Positions 32,901 through 47,356 of a DNA stretch of 64,000 nucleotides are shown here, in pieces; positions within the stretch are counted from its first letter, which is position 1, and every line of letters starts with the position of its first letter. Where the stretch lies: assembly GCA_037074705.1 (NCBI GenBank), contig CM073590.1:136357600-136421599 (forward strand). The letters are read 5' to 3'. The notes under the pieces were generated by a model that saw nothing but the letters and a program-made list of their open reading frames with translations, was not told the origin of the DNA and did no database searches. This stretch comes from Zhengitettix transpicula (lineage: Eukaryota; Arthropoda; Insecta; Orthoptera; Tetrigidae). Made by a program: the position numbers and the translations under genes.

Positions 32901-34667
32901 TAAACATATCTATAAAACTCACAGAAAATTCGGCGTGTTTTTCTTTAGTATAATTCATTAATTTCTATTCAAAATATGTATCGGATTCTTACATATTCTC
33001 GTACACGTGGAAATTTAGAAGTAAAACGACCCTCTCTTTCCAAAACCTTCCATCCCGTCCGCTATTCGAACATGGTTTCATTGTTTTTGGAGCTGTCTTT
33101 GTTTAGAAACACAGTTCGTTTTGCAAAGGTTCAGAGAACTTTTTGTATACACAATTTATGATGTACAAGGGAACGAATCGCCGACTCCGCGGAAATTGCA
33201 GTAAACGCTCTCACAACGCGAGCCATTGTTCGAGGAGGGGATTCCGCAATTTATGACAGTTAATAAAGTCCATCCCATTTGTAGGTATTGTTGCTCGACA
33301 GCACGTCCTGTTGCAGCCAAATTACTGCAAATAACAATGGCAGAATAGAACAATAGTTTATCGTTTCGATTTTTTACGAATGAGAGTGCACAACTGCCAA
33401 TCAACGTAACTTGCCGTTTACAAATAATTGAAGCAATTACATAATTTATTTATTATTCAGTCTGTTTCACTCTTACAGCATAATATTTTTATGTACTTTT
33501 ATAGATTGTATACGATATTCATAAAAACAGGAAATTTTAATTGAATAGACAAACATAATCTTAAACTGACCGCACTTTCTAAGTTTATTTTGATTCTTTG
33601 TATTTCCGGATACATGAATACAGCCCTATTAACCAAATAAAATATTTCTGGTTCCACACCCAAAACTTCGAGGTTTTTAGTAAAGTTAAGATCCAGACTT
33701 TCTCGTAAATTTTCTTTCGCATTTAATGAAGCAGTACATATCTACATTGACGTTATATCCAATGCAACCATGAAAACTTTATCTTTTGCTGTAACTGACG
33801 GTGTTTTGGTGATACGAAGTAGGGTTTTGGAAATATGAAAATTTAGACCACTGTAGATGCTCAATATTGTTTCACCCCATTACAGTTAAACGTAAACTAT
33901 TGATATATTTCGAAATGTATTGCCTTATGAACTATTTTAATATTAAATACGTAACGTAACTTAACAAAAGATTAACCTGAAATATTAATAGCTTAAGGGT
34001 ATATTTTAAATGCCATCGAATAGATGCTTTTCCCACCTTAGATACACACGGTCGACTGCATTCTTATATATGGAAGTTTTAATACATGCAACAAAATAAA
34101 GTAATTAATAAATATAATAATTAATTTAAATATTATATTTGTTACAAGCATTTTAAATTTTTCTGTTCAATTCATATTTAGTTTAGATTTATTATTCATT
34201 CAATTAGTCCTCGGTCGAGGAAATAAGATACGTCATAATATAAGATTAAATTAAAATAATAAATTATTACAATTAGTAAGTTTTTTAAAAAACATTGTAC
34301 TTTGCAAAAAAATTATATAATTTAAAATTACATTAAACATATTAATATAACAGTAATTAAAGAAATGATAAGTATCTTAATTAATCTTCAATTTTCATTC
34401 GACGGAGTTTTCAGCAGAAAATCTTACATAGATTCAAGTCGAACATGAAAATAAATAATTCGGCAGTTAAACTCTAGAAGATTATAATCGGAAAATAATA
34501 GCATAACATGGTAGGACACCAGAAAACTATTTTATTAGAGAGGATGTAATCTTTCCTTACTTTCTACGTGCTCTTTCAGCGAGTAATATGCTCCATTAAT
34601 TAACAGATATTTAAAACTCTTTATAATAAATTTTGTATAGAGAAAGTTTTTATTTCGTCCGAAAGAT
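32901..34667. other. AT-rich stretch with a GC-richer patch at 33160-33420
   Basis: The patch is open in both strands (minus: 82 codons containing WTLLTVINCGIPSSNNG) but unidentified. Nothing else seen. Confidence 0.35.
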
Positions 34668-35002
34668 TTAATTTATTCCGGAATAACGAATGCTTGATTC
34701 AAAAAGGTTTACGCTATGTTTTTCTATGCGCAGTTGAGAGCGATTTCTAGTGTTGTATAAATGATTTGCTCCGTTTATGGTATATAAATTTAAGTTTCTG
34801 CTGATAAACTTTAAAATTCCTAGAATATATAAGTACATGGCAATGTTAAATTCCCATGATTCCGAAACAAAGGTTTGCAACTGGCATACCGATCCGCATC
34901 CGATATGGTTCGTACGGCCCTCTTTTGAAGTTTAAAAATTTGAAACGCGTGATGTGAATATCCCCAGTTTGCTAAGCCGTACATGACAATGAGAATATGC
35001 AT
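34668..35002 (-). pseudogene. LINE reverse transcriptase, C-terminal fragment
   Basis: Two minus-strand frames read YGLANWGYSHHAFQIFKLQK, RAVRTISDADRYASCKPLF, LTLPCTYIF, then NHLYNTRNRSQLRI and SSIRYSGIN. This is the thumb and C-terminal region typical of jockey/CR1-type LINEs (YGxxxWG, IFxLQKRxxRxI, SCxPLF, YNTRN). One frameshift; no start or upstream catalytic YADD region is present. Truncated and inactive. Confidence 0.88.
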
Positions 35003-35361
35003 GATAATTAATCACGTTTAATGTAAATTTATATAATAAATTTATGATTTATGGCTATTTTATATTAATTATATTTATACAAGTTACATGATATTTGTTA
35101 TTTTCTTTACAAATGCAATAATGTTTCTTTAACATAACATGTTAATATATCGTTGTTATTTTGGACGGTGGTCTGAAAATTTTTCGACCTCAACAAAAGC
35201 TAGGGAATGTGTTTGCGTATGTCTAGAAAGTTACTCATCAAAATTTGTCGGATGTGCAGTTGTTTGCCAAACGTTTGAGTTAGTCGAAATTAGAGTTTTT
35301 GTGAAAATGGAAAAAAATAGAGAATCGAGTTGTCAAGAATGTAGTCTTTCTCTGTATAGAG

Positions 35362-35395
35362 AATGAATAAAGTCTTCCCGGGCTTCTAACCGAGA
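35362..35395 (-). repeat. Fragment of the Penelope-associated tail sequence
   Basis: On the minus strand CTCGGTTAGAAGCCCGGGAA then GACTTTATTC matches 52738-52770, which follows the GAAAC stem-loop there. It abuts the mariner fossil on its right. Confidence 0.6.
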
Positions 35396-35424
35396 AAACA
35401 ATTGTTTACTCAGTTATAATCCTG

Positions 35425-35960
35425 GGAATATTTTATTCAATAGGGTTGTCATTAAATATTTGTTTTTGAAAGGCAATACACCTACGGAAATCAAAGACGA
35501 ATTGGACCCTTAATACGGAGACTCTGCACCACGATTTACCACCGTGAATTTTTGGACAGCTGATTCTAAACGTGACCGTACAGCTTGTGAGAGGATGAAC
35601 GTTCGGGACGTCCGAAAATTGCAGGAATTGACTATAATATCCATCACGTTCACAAAATGGTGCTAGACAACCGTCGAATTAAAGTGAGAGAAATAGCAGA
35701 GGCTATGAATATTCCCAAGAAAACGTGAGTGTTACATATTAAATCAAGATTTAGGCATGAGAAACCTGTAAACACGTTGGGTGCCGCGTTTGCTCACGTT
35801 AGACCCAAAAATTGTTGGAATGAAAAGTTCCATCGCTCTGATGGCGCAGTTTAAGCACAATAAATATGAGTTTGGGCGTCGATTAATTACTGAAGATGAA
35901 ATTTGGTTACACCATAGTACCCCAGAAACTTGACCGTTTCGCAAGAATTTAAAATCGTGA
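35425..35960 (+). pseudogene. Degenerate, 3'-truncated mariner transposase
   Basis: Plus-strand frames read VIKYLFLKGNTPTEIKDELD, YGDSAPRFTTVNFW, DERSGRPKI-like text, then VLDNRRIKVREIAEAMNIPK, LNQDLGMRNL and EDEIWLHHSTPET. These are the two helix-turn-helix modules, the linker, and the region of the first catalytic Asp (canonically DETW.HHYTPE) of a mariner transposase. The second half of the protein (…HDNA, PYSPDLAP) is absent. Stops and frameshifts are frequent. It is a different lineage from the fossil at 22999. Confidence 0.9.
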
Positions 35961-37199
35961 CGGTATGTAAGAAATTAAGTTATTTAGTCTATAACATTGT
36001 AGTGATAAATATGTTCTTAAGAAAATTAAATATGGTTTTAATTCACAATAGTATTTACATATAATATTTACAAACCTGGAATGATTACTCTATATAAAAA
36101 CTTGATGGATATTTATTTTACCCAGCCTGGGACTGAAAGAAAACTCAAGGGTGCCGGTGGGCCATGAATCAGAGACTATTTTAGAGTGGGAATATCGTAC
36201 TATGTGAATCTCTTGTAAGGCAATACTTGCCTGCATCGTTTTTCGTCGTCATGGTGCCTCTATGCGATGTCCATTTCTTCGCCCGCGGATTCAAGCATTT
36301 CTTACTAGAATTTATTACAGGAACTTCCACTCAATCCTTTCATCCTTTTTGATCAAAGCAAGATTTTAAAACTTTACTGCCGACTCCAATACCAAACTGT
36401 TCATTTCATTCTTTCATTTCAAATTCATATTTCGGATTGACACACTCTTTTCTGCAGGTTGTTCAAATGCTAACTTTTCTGCTTCGCTTCTCCGGTCTGA
36501 AATTCTGACCGCATTTTCGTTGAGTCACTTCGATCTGTAACCTCCAATCATTTTGTTATATGTACCACACAATTGCTGGTACAGTTTGTCTTCGGGTGGA
36601 ATTTACTTATTTGTTCTGGACTTTTTCTCCAGGGGTCTGTGAACTTTGTTTTTATTTAAGTCACGCAAAAATTCGTTGTTTCTGGCCGCTCACAAATTGA
36701 TAAACCCTTATCATTTTGCCATTGGCCCGTCGTTGGTCTGTGGATTTGCACTTTTCCGACTACGATTATTTATACCTGCCACAAATGCCTTCAATGTTTA
36801 CTTCATTAAATATTTCGTGTTCCTAATTGTACACATTTTTTTAATATGTGAATAATCGTAAATATTTTTCATTTAATTGGAAATAAATTCAAAGATATAA
36901 TTACGCACGTTACAAACCATTCCGGATTCTTGCATGATCTAACGGAAGAATCTACGCACATATCAGAATTACATACTGCCTCCGTATGTAACCTGTTTCG
37001 TAGATTACCAAAATAATTTCAAAACTACACTTTAAGCTTCTGATTACAGGCAGTCGATAGTGACGTTTTTCTTTTCAACGAATAACGAAATAGATATGTA
37101 ACAGAATCACGTTTAAGTTGTTATATAGATTGGGATCGATGACAAAATAAATGTTCATAATTCAAGGCTTGCATTTTAAAACTTGAAACCTTATGATAT
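35961..37199. other. AT-rich stretch, nothing recognised
   Basis: No gene or repeat identified; a TC-rich patch at 36200-36800 has only short frames. Confidence 0.45.
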
Positions 37200-37480
37200 T
37201 TTTCAGAGGCTAACTTTTGAAGGTTTCGTAGCCTTCAACAAAGACGGTTTCAGAGTCTCATTACAGGATAAGACCTTCAGGTACCTCCCAGTTCACGAAG
37301 CAATGTTCCCTAATGCACTACGCGTGTTGCAAGGGTAAATCACTTGTAGCTTGTGGTAGAAGTGTGAAGGCTAACGACCGGGCCACTGTAGTAATCCCCC
37401 AGGAGTAAAAATTCTTTACGTATTTTGGAACGCTACAATGAGATCCGTTAAGTGGTAACGAATTAACAAAAAACAAACCT
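37200..37480. other. GC-richer block, unidentified repeat-like sequence
   Basis: Includes GGTTTCGTAGCCTTCAAC, CGACCGGGCCACTGTAGTAA and CCGTTAAGTGGTAACG. The minus-strand frame (37318-37503) reads SVPKYVKNFYSWGITTVARS. I suspect an old interspersed repeat, but cannot name it. Confidence 0.25.
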
Positions 37481-40400
37481 TTGAAGCATAAGTAAAAATG
37501 CACATTTCTGTTAATGCTTTACATACTTGCGTTATCCAAATATAATTATTAGTCTAAATTCAGAGAATATTCATAAGAATAGCAGAGTTGAACCGGAAGG
37601 AAGAATTATTTTAATTATAAAACCCTCAATGCTTTATAAGTAACAAAAGAAAGGTTAATTTCTTCAAACCATTTATTTCGGTGTTTGCCATCACCATTTT
37701 CATACGAAACATTTTTGGTATAAAATTCATAAATTAAAATTATGCAAGTTAACTCATATAATCTAGGAAAAGGATAATGTCTGTGTTAAAAGGATATTAA
37801 TTACATAAAGAAGTAGCCAGACCAAATAATATGATAAAATAAATACCACACAAACGAGAAGACGAACTCAAAAGCTTTTGTCCTTCTTCTGGCTCTTTCA
37901 TTTTTGAATCACCTAACGAAAATAACGCGTATTGCAGAAAATTTGTATAGTATTTAAATTACTACTTATTTTTGTGTTATTGGACTATTTATTTATTTGA
38001 ATATACTTTTAACACGGACGTTTTATATTTCATATTTAAGCTATTGATGTTTGTAAGGGGAAAATATTTTGTAAAGACTAACTTTGTGGTACCAATGATA
38101 AGATAATTTGACTAGTTTATCTACCAGATTATAAACCATAGCTTTATGGGATAATTGGTGGTTAGAAACCTAATTAAATCTCTACCTGAATTTGAACTCA
38201 TTGATTCGTTTGATAATTACGTTGTTCGGCCCTTTCCAAATATTCCAATAATATAAACTTATTCAAAACTGTTAGACAAAATTAACATTTTAGGTAAACA
38301 TAATGTAATTTTCAATATTAATTGCCGAGATTGTAAATGAAAGTTGTACAATTTATCTTTAATAACTTGAATTAAAGAACATAAAAACAATCTGAAATTC
38401 AATGCTTAAAATTATACAATCCTGTACGAACACTTATGGTAAGTGACATGTAGCACATAACGTCACACAATTAGCCTATAAATGAGAAAAATATACAAAT
38501 ACCTATTAATAGATAGTAATAAAATTTATCTACATCATTTATTTTAAAAAAATTATAATTATAGGATTTTGTACATATTTTGGGTTTTATGCCCGTCATT
38601 TCAAATCTATTAATTAATGTATAAATCATTATAATTCCTGAAATAATGACCATTAAATAACCCGCTCACAATCATAATTACAGAGAGTCGAAATAAAATC
38701 TACATACATAAAAAGTATTTAATATTAACCATTATCCTAAATTAGGTTCGAACAGATTATACGGACGTTATATATACGTATATGCAACCTTGGCCACTGT
38801 GACAATAAATTAATCATCGTATTATATGAAATTAATTGTCTATATTTTTACTGTACAATATGTTTCAAACTGATGATCGCAACCGCCTGAAATGTTCAGC
38901 AGTGGTATGTGGTTTGAGGAAATTTGCTTTTTTATGTAACTGGTAAAAGGGCTACAGGATAAAAAATTTCCAAAAATAATAGTCTTGGTAAACACACAAA
39001 TTTTTTGGTTTCAGAAAGAAATTATTTTATTATGCGTCCTATGATATTAAATTAATTCAGGATTATCACTTTTGTAAAGTAAGAGATTTCACGTTTTGAT
39101 AGACGTACGTTTTGAGCATTAAACTATGGCTATGAAAATAATATAACTCCTGTATAAAAGTAATTACAGTTGATACTGCAAATAGTTCTCTATTTTAGTC
39201 ACTAAAAATATTTTAAAACCGATACTTTTTTATTACGATCTATTTATTAATGGCACAAAGATGTTATTTAGTAGTTTATGTACAAACCTTATTTTCGATT
39301 TACATGAAAATTACACATGTTATTATAACATTTAAAGTACATATATTCCAGTTGCATTTTCCGATTGATCACACATGGGCGTGAACTCGCCCAAACCAAT
39401 AAAATATTGTCGGCAAGTCAAAGAATTTAAGCTACAGTTCACACGGAAAAATAATTAAAATATTCCGTCATGTACAGTTGTTTTTACAAATCACAGATTT
39501 AATATGGACAAATTTTGTATATTAAAGGGAATCGTATTATTTGTATAAACGTATTGAGTATGTTTATAAATTTTAAATAGTAATTTGCAATGTATAACTT
39601 CTATCCAAAAAGAAGAAAGTGTACCAGATTTGAAACAAATAAGTCATCCAGTATACAAAATTTTGTTTATTGCGTAGTCACTTAAAATAACAACAGATTT
39701 CGAACATTTGACCATATTAATTTGTTCTAAATAATATACCAGGAACATTATTACACACAGAAATTGCCCAGAATATTTTGTAATACCTTAAAATAATTGT
39801 ATATCAAAGAAGAAGACTTATAAATTAAGTCACTACACGAAATTTCTATATTTCCTGGGATAGCCTTGTTAAAAAGGAACAATATACTGTATAAATAATT
39901 AATAGCCGAAAAAGAATACAGTGACCCTCAAGAAAGTTTGGTTGATCCAAACATATGTTATATAAAATTAGGCATTATAAAGAAAGTGGTAAAAAGTCCT
40001 ATCTTTCTTCGTGAACAGTTTCTGGGTCTATCCTAAGCAAAGCTGAAGTGCCTGACATCAGAAAACTGATGAATAAATATTGGGATCTTAAAGTGGAACC
40101 AAGTGTTCAATTTTCAAACCAGTAATAACTAACATATTTGGAAATCAAAGAGACCCAAACTATTGCAAAATTTATCCTTTAAAATTTCAAGATATTAGAG
40201 TGAAAAATGAAAAATTTACGTCTGTTTTGAAAATTAATTATAAGAAATATCCAAATACAGGATAAAAAAGTGATGATGTAAATACCTCATGTGTGGTATT
40301 TGTATTAGGCCTATAACTTCTTTTGCCTGTATTTGGCTATTTTTCTTATTATATTAGAGTGTAATATCATCTTAAAAGATAATTTTATTCATTTGCACCT

Positions 40401-41932
40401 AGACTATTTCCCTTAAAATTTATGTGCATTCACCGAGGATCAAGATGAAAATTTCTCCCTGGAAACTTCACAGGGAGAAAAGCTGAAAAAGAAAAAAACG
40501 TTAACATAAGGATTTTTAATATATTTTTTAAATATTTGCCATTGAAATTAGAACACAGTATTTGTAAGATAATAAAATAAAAATAAAAATTTTCGAAATT
40601 TTTTGATATTTATCATTTTGAAGAATAACATTATTTACGAGATTGAAACATAGATTTTATATTTGGAATCAGTACTAATAATAATAAAATAAGTTTTCAA
40701 ATTTAAATCAATTTTATAAAAGTATGTTTTCAGATCCCTGGCCATTAATATAAATTTAATGGTTTGACCGGCGCTAATAATGGATAAAATACAAACGTAC
40801 AGCCAGGAAAAAACGACATTCAGGAATGATACAGTACAAAATATAATGGTGGAGTCCGATAAAAATTGAAGAAACTGCTGAATTTTTTGTAGTCACAGTA
40901 ACTTACTTTCTTTGATCACTTTTTAGTTTTTCGCTGACATTGATGTTTCTAAATAATAAGTTTTTTGTACAATAACGTATTATACAAACCTGACTAAGCT
41001 ATATTTTCTACGCATGAAATTTTCCTTAGATAATTATTATTGAGCTACTAAATAAAATAAAATTTTGCATGTAAAACAAATATTACAGAAAGAGTTACTA
41101 AAAATAATTGTGTGAAAGTATTAATTTACTTTTATACTTATATTCCAAATTTACTAATCCTGCTGAAGTTTAAACTCTCTCTCCCTCTATACAAAGTATT
41201 TAAAAATTATTGTACTACAGCAGCACACAATTTCATTAAGATATTGGCAGTGTAATATCCAGACAGTAATTTGCTTCATGTAGAGAGGTTTCAGATTTAT
41301 CCTCACTTTACGTATCTCGACAACAATGAGGAAAGGGGCGGCAGACAGTGTATTTATAAACTTGGTTATCCTTGACTATGCCCGAAGGAGTCTCTTCAAT
41401 AGAACTTAGTTTACATGCAGCCGCCAAACGGCGTCCTAGTTACGAACAAAGGAGGTTGTTGTGGCTGTTTCACGAGCGAAATTAGGGACGCACGAGCCGT
41501 GTACTTAAAATTAATCTTATTCAATAGCAATAAAAACATGCAACCAATTACTGACTTTAATAATTGTGCTCTTTCCCATAAGAACATTAGGTATTAAATT
41601 CAATAATACGAAAATAGACAAAACAGATCAAAATTATAATATATTTATTAACTACCTCTTCAGAGACCTGAAGAAATAATAAAAATTAACGAAAATAAAT
41701 TTATACTTTACCAATAAATATCGATAATGTCTAGTAAGGAGTCCCTTTGTTCGTTATTTCCTATAGGCCCTTGCATGAAAAATCTTCACTACATCCACTT
41801 AGGATTAAAATGGTTTGTTTAAAATAAAGTGTCACACGCGATCTCTCTCCCCCTCTTATTCATTATAGCTATACTTAAACATATTTACAGCCCTCCACAC
41901 ATAGATAGCTCATCTATTTGTTTCTTAGGAAT
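37481..41932. other. Long AT-rich stretch, nothing recognised
   Basis: About 4.4 kb without a supportable gene. Near 40030-40110 a plus-strand reading (KAEVPDIRKLMNKYWDLKV) looks faintly coding but is too short to assign. A GC-richer patch at 41330-41500 contains GTATTTATAAAC and is unassigned. Confidence 0.4.
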
Positions 41933-41950
41933 TATATATATATATATATA
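41933..41950. repeat. Short (TA)n tract
   Basis: Nine TA units. Confidence 0.9.
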
Positions 41951-42604
41951 AACTTCTACTTATATAAAAATTACCCTTTTAATTTGATAATTACAGTTTT
42001 TTGCAGTTCAGCGTTAAACGGCAATGTCATCTTCAAAATTTGTGTGTAAGCATTCAGCTTATAATTTTTGTTTATCTACACAATATGAGACAAATTAGGG
42101 CGTTCATTGATTGTATGTTAAGTTTGCAAACCTTAAAACAGAAACGAAATCGACATATGGTGTTGTGATGACGACAAGGGCGGGGCGTCATGAGTATCGT
42201 CAACAAATCCTTTAATTTTTTTTATCCTGGTTGACGTGCATGAACCGGATGTCGTTGTAGGTGTGTAATCCCCACTTTGCAGTGATATATTTAGAAGTGA
42301 TTACGTAACATATGTAGAGGAGACAATTGGTACGGGAGGACACGTACTGATATGTGAAAAACTTGTCTATGCAGCGGTGTCCATGAAAAACACAAAATTA
42401 TGGGTGTTGAAGTTTCAATGGGTACTTATTGTAAAATGTTGTGAATAACAATGAATACCAATAATTTTGTAAGATACTTTATTAAAATGGTAGATATAGC
42501 CAAAAATTTAATTAGAGAAAAATCGTGTATTCCAGTTGGAGTGACTGAAATTTTTCACATTCTAATTAGAAGGCAAACCTTTTCAGGAAATGGCATTTAT
42601 TTAA

Positions 42605-42960
42605 ATGGGCTTCTTAAGAACAACGGAGAACGCGACTAGGTTAAATTTCTTAGGAGAAATTTTCCTCGTAAAATCCCTGGAACTATTTATAAGTTCTGAT
42701 GAAGGGATTAGTGACCACCTTGCGGTGATCCTGAAGTTGAAATTCCAGACGAAGGGAATTCAGAATTTCCGTACAGACAGGCAGGGCCAGAAGGAACATT
42801 TTAGGTCACCACTACGGCAAAATACGAAAATTCGGTCAATGAATGGTGGGACAGTTTTAAAAATATTATAATAAACACCAAATTATTTATAAAACTTTCC
42901 ACATTCAGGATCTGTTCATTTGAATTATATAGCAGCGCATGCTCTATAAAAAATAAACTC
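42605..42960 (+). pseudogene. LINE endonuclease-domain fragment
   Basis: The plus strand reads TENATRLNFLGEIFL, then ISSDEGISDHLAVILKLKF and, after a frameshift, WWDSFKNIIINTKLF. The ISDHLAV block is the last catalytic motif (SDH) of the AP-type endonuclease carried by jockey/CR1-like LINEs, and the following W-rich segment fits the linker to the reverse transcriptase. Both ends are missing. The call rests on one motif and context. Confidence 0.6.
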
Positions 42961-43130
42961 AATATCGTTCCATTAATTTATTTACGCTACACAATAACTC
43001 GGTGACAACCAGTCAAAATTGAAGCAAAAACCAAAGACATAGCTCATACTTCTTTTTTTTTGTATAAATGTAATTAATTTATTACAATATATTATGCACA
43101 TGTATGTTTCTGTAATACGTTTGAAAAGTG

Positions 43131-43566
43131 TTTTTTTTAGGGCAACAGGCTACATGAGGGTGATCCACATTGGGCAACTCCCCTTTAATAGCATAGGAAG
43201 GGATTAGAAATGGGGCTTGCGGAAGGGTAGAGGAAGGTAGCCAAGGGTTACTAGGGCCCCCGGGCTATGGTTCAAGGATCCTACCCGGCATTCGCCTAAA
43301 GAAATGCAGGGAAAACCCTAGAAAAACCTGCATCAGGGAGGTCGGGCGTTGGGTACTTATCCCACGCCCTTCCGAAAGCGGGAGAGGAGTTTTCTGTGGG
43401 GACGCAGAATTCCCTTCTCCGTGCCTCGACCAGTTTAGGAGGCAGCTGGCCGACTATTCCAATGGGAATAGCGGACAACTCTTACCGTATGCCCAAGGTC
43501 GGTGACCCGGGAACATACACCTCTCAAAACAGGCCGAGGTGCCTCGGCATGTGGGAACCTTAGTTC
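43131..43566 (-). mobile_element. RX retroposon copy 11
   Basis: T8 tract at the left, then AGGGCAACAGGCTACATGAGG, CACATTGGGCAACTCCCC and all central landmarks through GGCATGTGGGAACCTTAGTTC. It lacks about 95 bp of the element's 5' end. Subfamily A. Confidence 0.95.
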
Positions 43567-46500
43567 ATTTAATCTACACTTTAACAGACGGACTGACGAG
43601 TATGTAATACAAATATTAATGCTTATTTGACTTTTAAGAACGGAAATTTTATTGAAATATATCAGACATAAAGCTAACAATAATTTTGTAATCGTTTACC
43701 ATCGAGTACCTCCTTTGTCAAAATTTGTCTGATAGACAGTGAAAGCCTTCGTTCAAAAATAATATTGTAGGGACCACGTGGGTAAAGGTGTTGACGTTTA
43801 TTACCGAATAAAAAGCGAAGAGAAAAGGTTCCAAAGGGCTTTTTTCTTTATCTGAAAAATGTTGTATGGTTAGTATTGTTTGTGAATGTAAAAGGGAAAG
43901 CATTAGGGCAAAAGATTGTCTTTAGGAGAATGAGTGGCAGCAATAAGGAAAACTGTCTTCCCGACTGGAATAACAGAAAAATAGCAGAAAACGCGCTGCG
44001 TTTATCTTCCTGAAGGCGCTAATCATCCGGAAATTTTACAATATAATATGTGTAGTTTTGTAAGCAGATCCCGTAATTATTCTGGTGTTATATTCTTATT
44101 AAATGGAAATCAATTATTTTTCCTATTATAGATGTTCGAAAACCGCGATATTTCTTAAAAACACCCTGAATTAATTATTATTTTGCAGTATTGGCTCGCA
44201 CTTGGCATAAATAATATAATAATTAATTTCTGAAATAATTTGTAATTGTATTTTAAAACAATTTATTGTTCAAAGAAATTGGAATAATTTATTTATGAAA
44301 TCATTTTCAATTGTAATTTAAAACGTTATGTTTTTCAAAATAAATGTAAAAAATTAAATTGTAAGTAAAGTAAGAAAATGAAATGAAATTAATTTGTTAA
44401 TAATTTCATTTTATCAATAATGTTTCGCACATTTAATATGTAATAACACCACACCATAGTGGAAATTTATTATACAGCACTGAATAGTTATATTTGTAGA
44501 TGCGTAGTAACAATGATTCGCTGTTTGTATCCTAAAAGACTTAATTTATATTTCGCTATAATGATAACTTTAATTATTTATTCTATGCGTATGATACTTT
44601 GTTAAATCCCACAGAATTTACAGTTTAATCATCCGTTAAATAACCGTATCCGCTGAAAGCTTTAATCTGCGTTCAGTTTTCCGCAATGACGAAGGTATTG
44701 CCATTTGCGCAGCTCTGGCCATTGATAAGCAAGTAACAGTAACAACGCTAAGCTCTTCTCGACGTTACTATACGATGCAGATTCACGTTTACGTAAAACT
44801 CATGGGTACATTAAATTTCCATATCGCCCCAAATATTACAAAAAAACTTTTTCATATCGTGTTTGTAACACTAACTCGTCTCATTTTTCATGAGGTATCT
44901 CTCAAGAGTATATTGTTAACCTCAAAAAATTTCAAGAGTTGTAACAAGCAGTATGATCATGTTTTAATATCATTGCTGTTATAGTTGGTAAGTGCATTCA
45001 GTTTTATACCTGTTTACTTATCTGAACTGCAGTAAAGATATTTTCACATTTAAATTGCAAAAAAGTGTAGGTAAATAATTTTATATAAGATTAATCAACA
45101 TTGAAGATAAACGCCAATAAAGCCAAAGACGAACAATACCTTAATTAATTTGATTAAAATGTATATATTTAATGTTTTACAGTCATCGTATGCTTACTTA
45201 AATGTAATAATGTTTACGAGGAACAATTTACTGTCTCAAATATTTCGTGGTTAATCTGGAACCTGGGTATAACGTATACAGAGTATACCGATTATTTTGT
45301 TATTAATTATTATATATAACGTTTCCCAGAAACGTTAAATTTGATAACAAAGTAGTGCTATAGGTCATGTACAACTTTATGAGTAACATCAGCTGTTCAC
45401 GACAGCTTCTAAAGTGAAACGGGAAGGATATTAATATTGCACGTACTGACACACGTATCACAACGATTTATCATAAACTTATTGGTAAATTTATTTTCCT
45501 ACACTTGTACGCGAGTATAATTTATCTTACAGATGGCCGTAATTTAAAAATATCTCTGAAATATTTTACAGCCTCGATGATTATATATATTTTTTACTTT
45601 ACAGAATATCCACTAAGATTTATTGTAATTATTATTACTGTTGTCACGTATATGCTGCCTCTGTTCCTAAAATATATGAGCCTCCAAGAAACTAAAAACG
45701 GTGAAATCTAAAAAATAGTAATGTTAGTAAAATGGAGGTATTTATGCAGTCTTTTCAAATAATTCAGTTTTATCGTTGTAAATTTTTGGCTAAATGGAGA
45801 TAAACGTCAAGAATACATTTTCTCCGCATAAAATAATCGAAGGAAATATATTAAAACTTACGCAGTCGGGAATAAAATGAAGAAAAGGAAACCCAAACGT
45901 ATTCTTGGATTCAACATCTGATAATATGTTTGGAAGTAGTTTTGTACACGCCAGTCGTTAAACGTTTAAAATATTTGCTCATATTCTCCAAAATAACAGA
46001 AACACTGAATCTTATAACTGTAAATTGTTTGGAAGTTTTACTCATTTCAAATTTAATATGAATTTAAAATAAAACGTGAACCAGGAACCGAAATTTTTTT
46101 AGCATAAAAGTACCGCTTTTAATTTATTATTTTCTATATTTAAACGAAAATTTAGCTCATAAATCACAATTATAATTAAAATATCAATAAGCTCAAGCAA
46201 AAAAACTTATTTAAGCATTCAGTTACGTATTTTTTTAACAGAAATAATTAAAAAATAAACGTGAATATAATATTTTTTCTACCATATGTTCTATTTAATT
46301 TACTGAATTCTTAATATGCTACCAATGATTTACATGTAATATCATAACCTAATAAAAGTTCAAAATTATTTGCAAATTATTCCAACCTATTTCCGTGAAA
46401 CATTTGAAAACAACCACGTTTCTTATTATTATTTCATTAACTATATTTGTGAGCTTTCTGTACTGTAGGTAAATAAAATTTTGAAATAGTCTAATTTAAA

Positions 46501-47348
46501 ATTTTGTTTCACGCAGAGAAATGTAAAAGTGATAACAATTCTATAATTTCATAAATAATAACATTAGTAGAAAAGAAGAAAATGAAAAGTAATCAGCTCA
46601 CTTATTAAACTTTTTTTCGCATCTGAAGACACCGTTGCTAATAATTTTAGAGGTCCATACAGTCTTGCAAAAAGCGATGCTACTATAAAAATGACAGCTA
46701 TCGACTGACAGATAATAGAGATTATTTAATATAAGTTTAAATTGCCAATAAATTTACTCTAAGTTATTATGTCAGTCCAAATATAATTCTAAAACATTGT
46801 CAATATATTGAAACCTCGGTAATATGTTAACGGATATATATTTTCAAATTTTATTTTTATTCATCTTCACTATTTTATTTTGATTCTCAGGTATACGTTC
46901 ACAGGTATTTTTACCTATTTTTTGTAATCGATATAAAAAAACCACTTCATTTTTATCTTGAATTTGTATGATATTTAACCTATCATGAAAAGACACCTGA
47001 CAAACAATACCTGAAATTTCTTTCGCAACAAGACAGGTTTTCGGCCTTGAAGAAGAAAACCGTTCCACGTTTAAAACATTATATTTGTGTCGCTGTGACT
47101 TTATTGATACAATTTTAGTGGAGCACATATCACATTCCTATATAGCGCAGTATTCCTTACAACTGTTATGTGCACTTGAATACGTTTCCGTAGCACATAG
47201 GTTCGAGGAATTACACCCCGTCATATTTCCGCTGAGTTCATTGCAATCAGCTTATAAGTTCATTAATTGCGTTCATGATATTTAAATTGATTATGCTATT
47301 AAGAGCGTATTTAATTAATTTGTGTAAATGAGCCATTTTAAGCCAATC
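43567..47348. other. AT-rich stretch, nothing recognised
   Basis: About 3.8 kb with only short frames (longest 94 codons, 46844-47128, minus) and no motif I recognise. Confidence 0.45.
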
Positions 47349-47356
47349 GGTTAAAC
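47349..47356. repeat. Target-site duplication of hAT-like element, left
   Basis: GGTTAAAC, matching GTTTAAAC at 48184-48191 at 7 of 8 positions. Confidence 0.5.

Noticed and set aside
42010..42045. Minus-strand GAAGATGACATTGCCG then AACG as another stem-loop copy
   Set aside because: Stem pairing is weak and the GAAA box is replaced by TTTAA.
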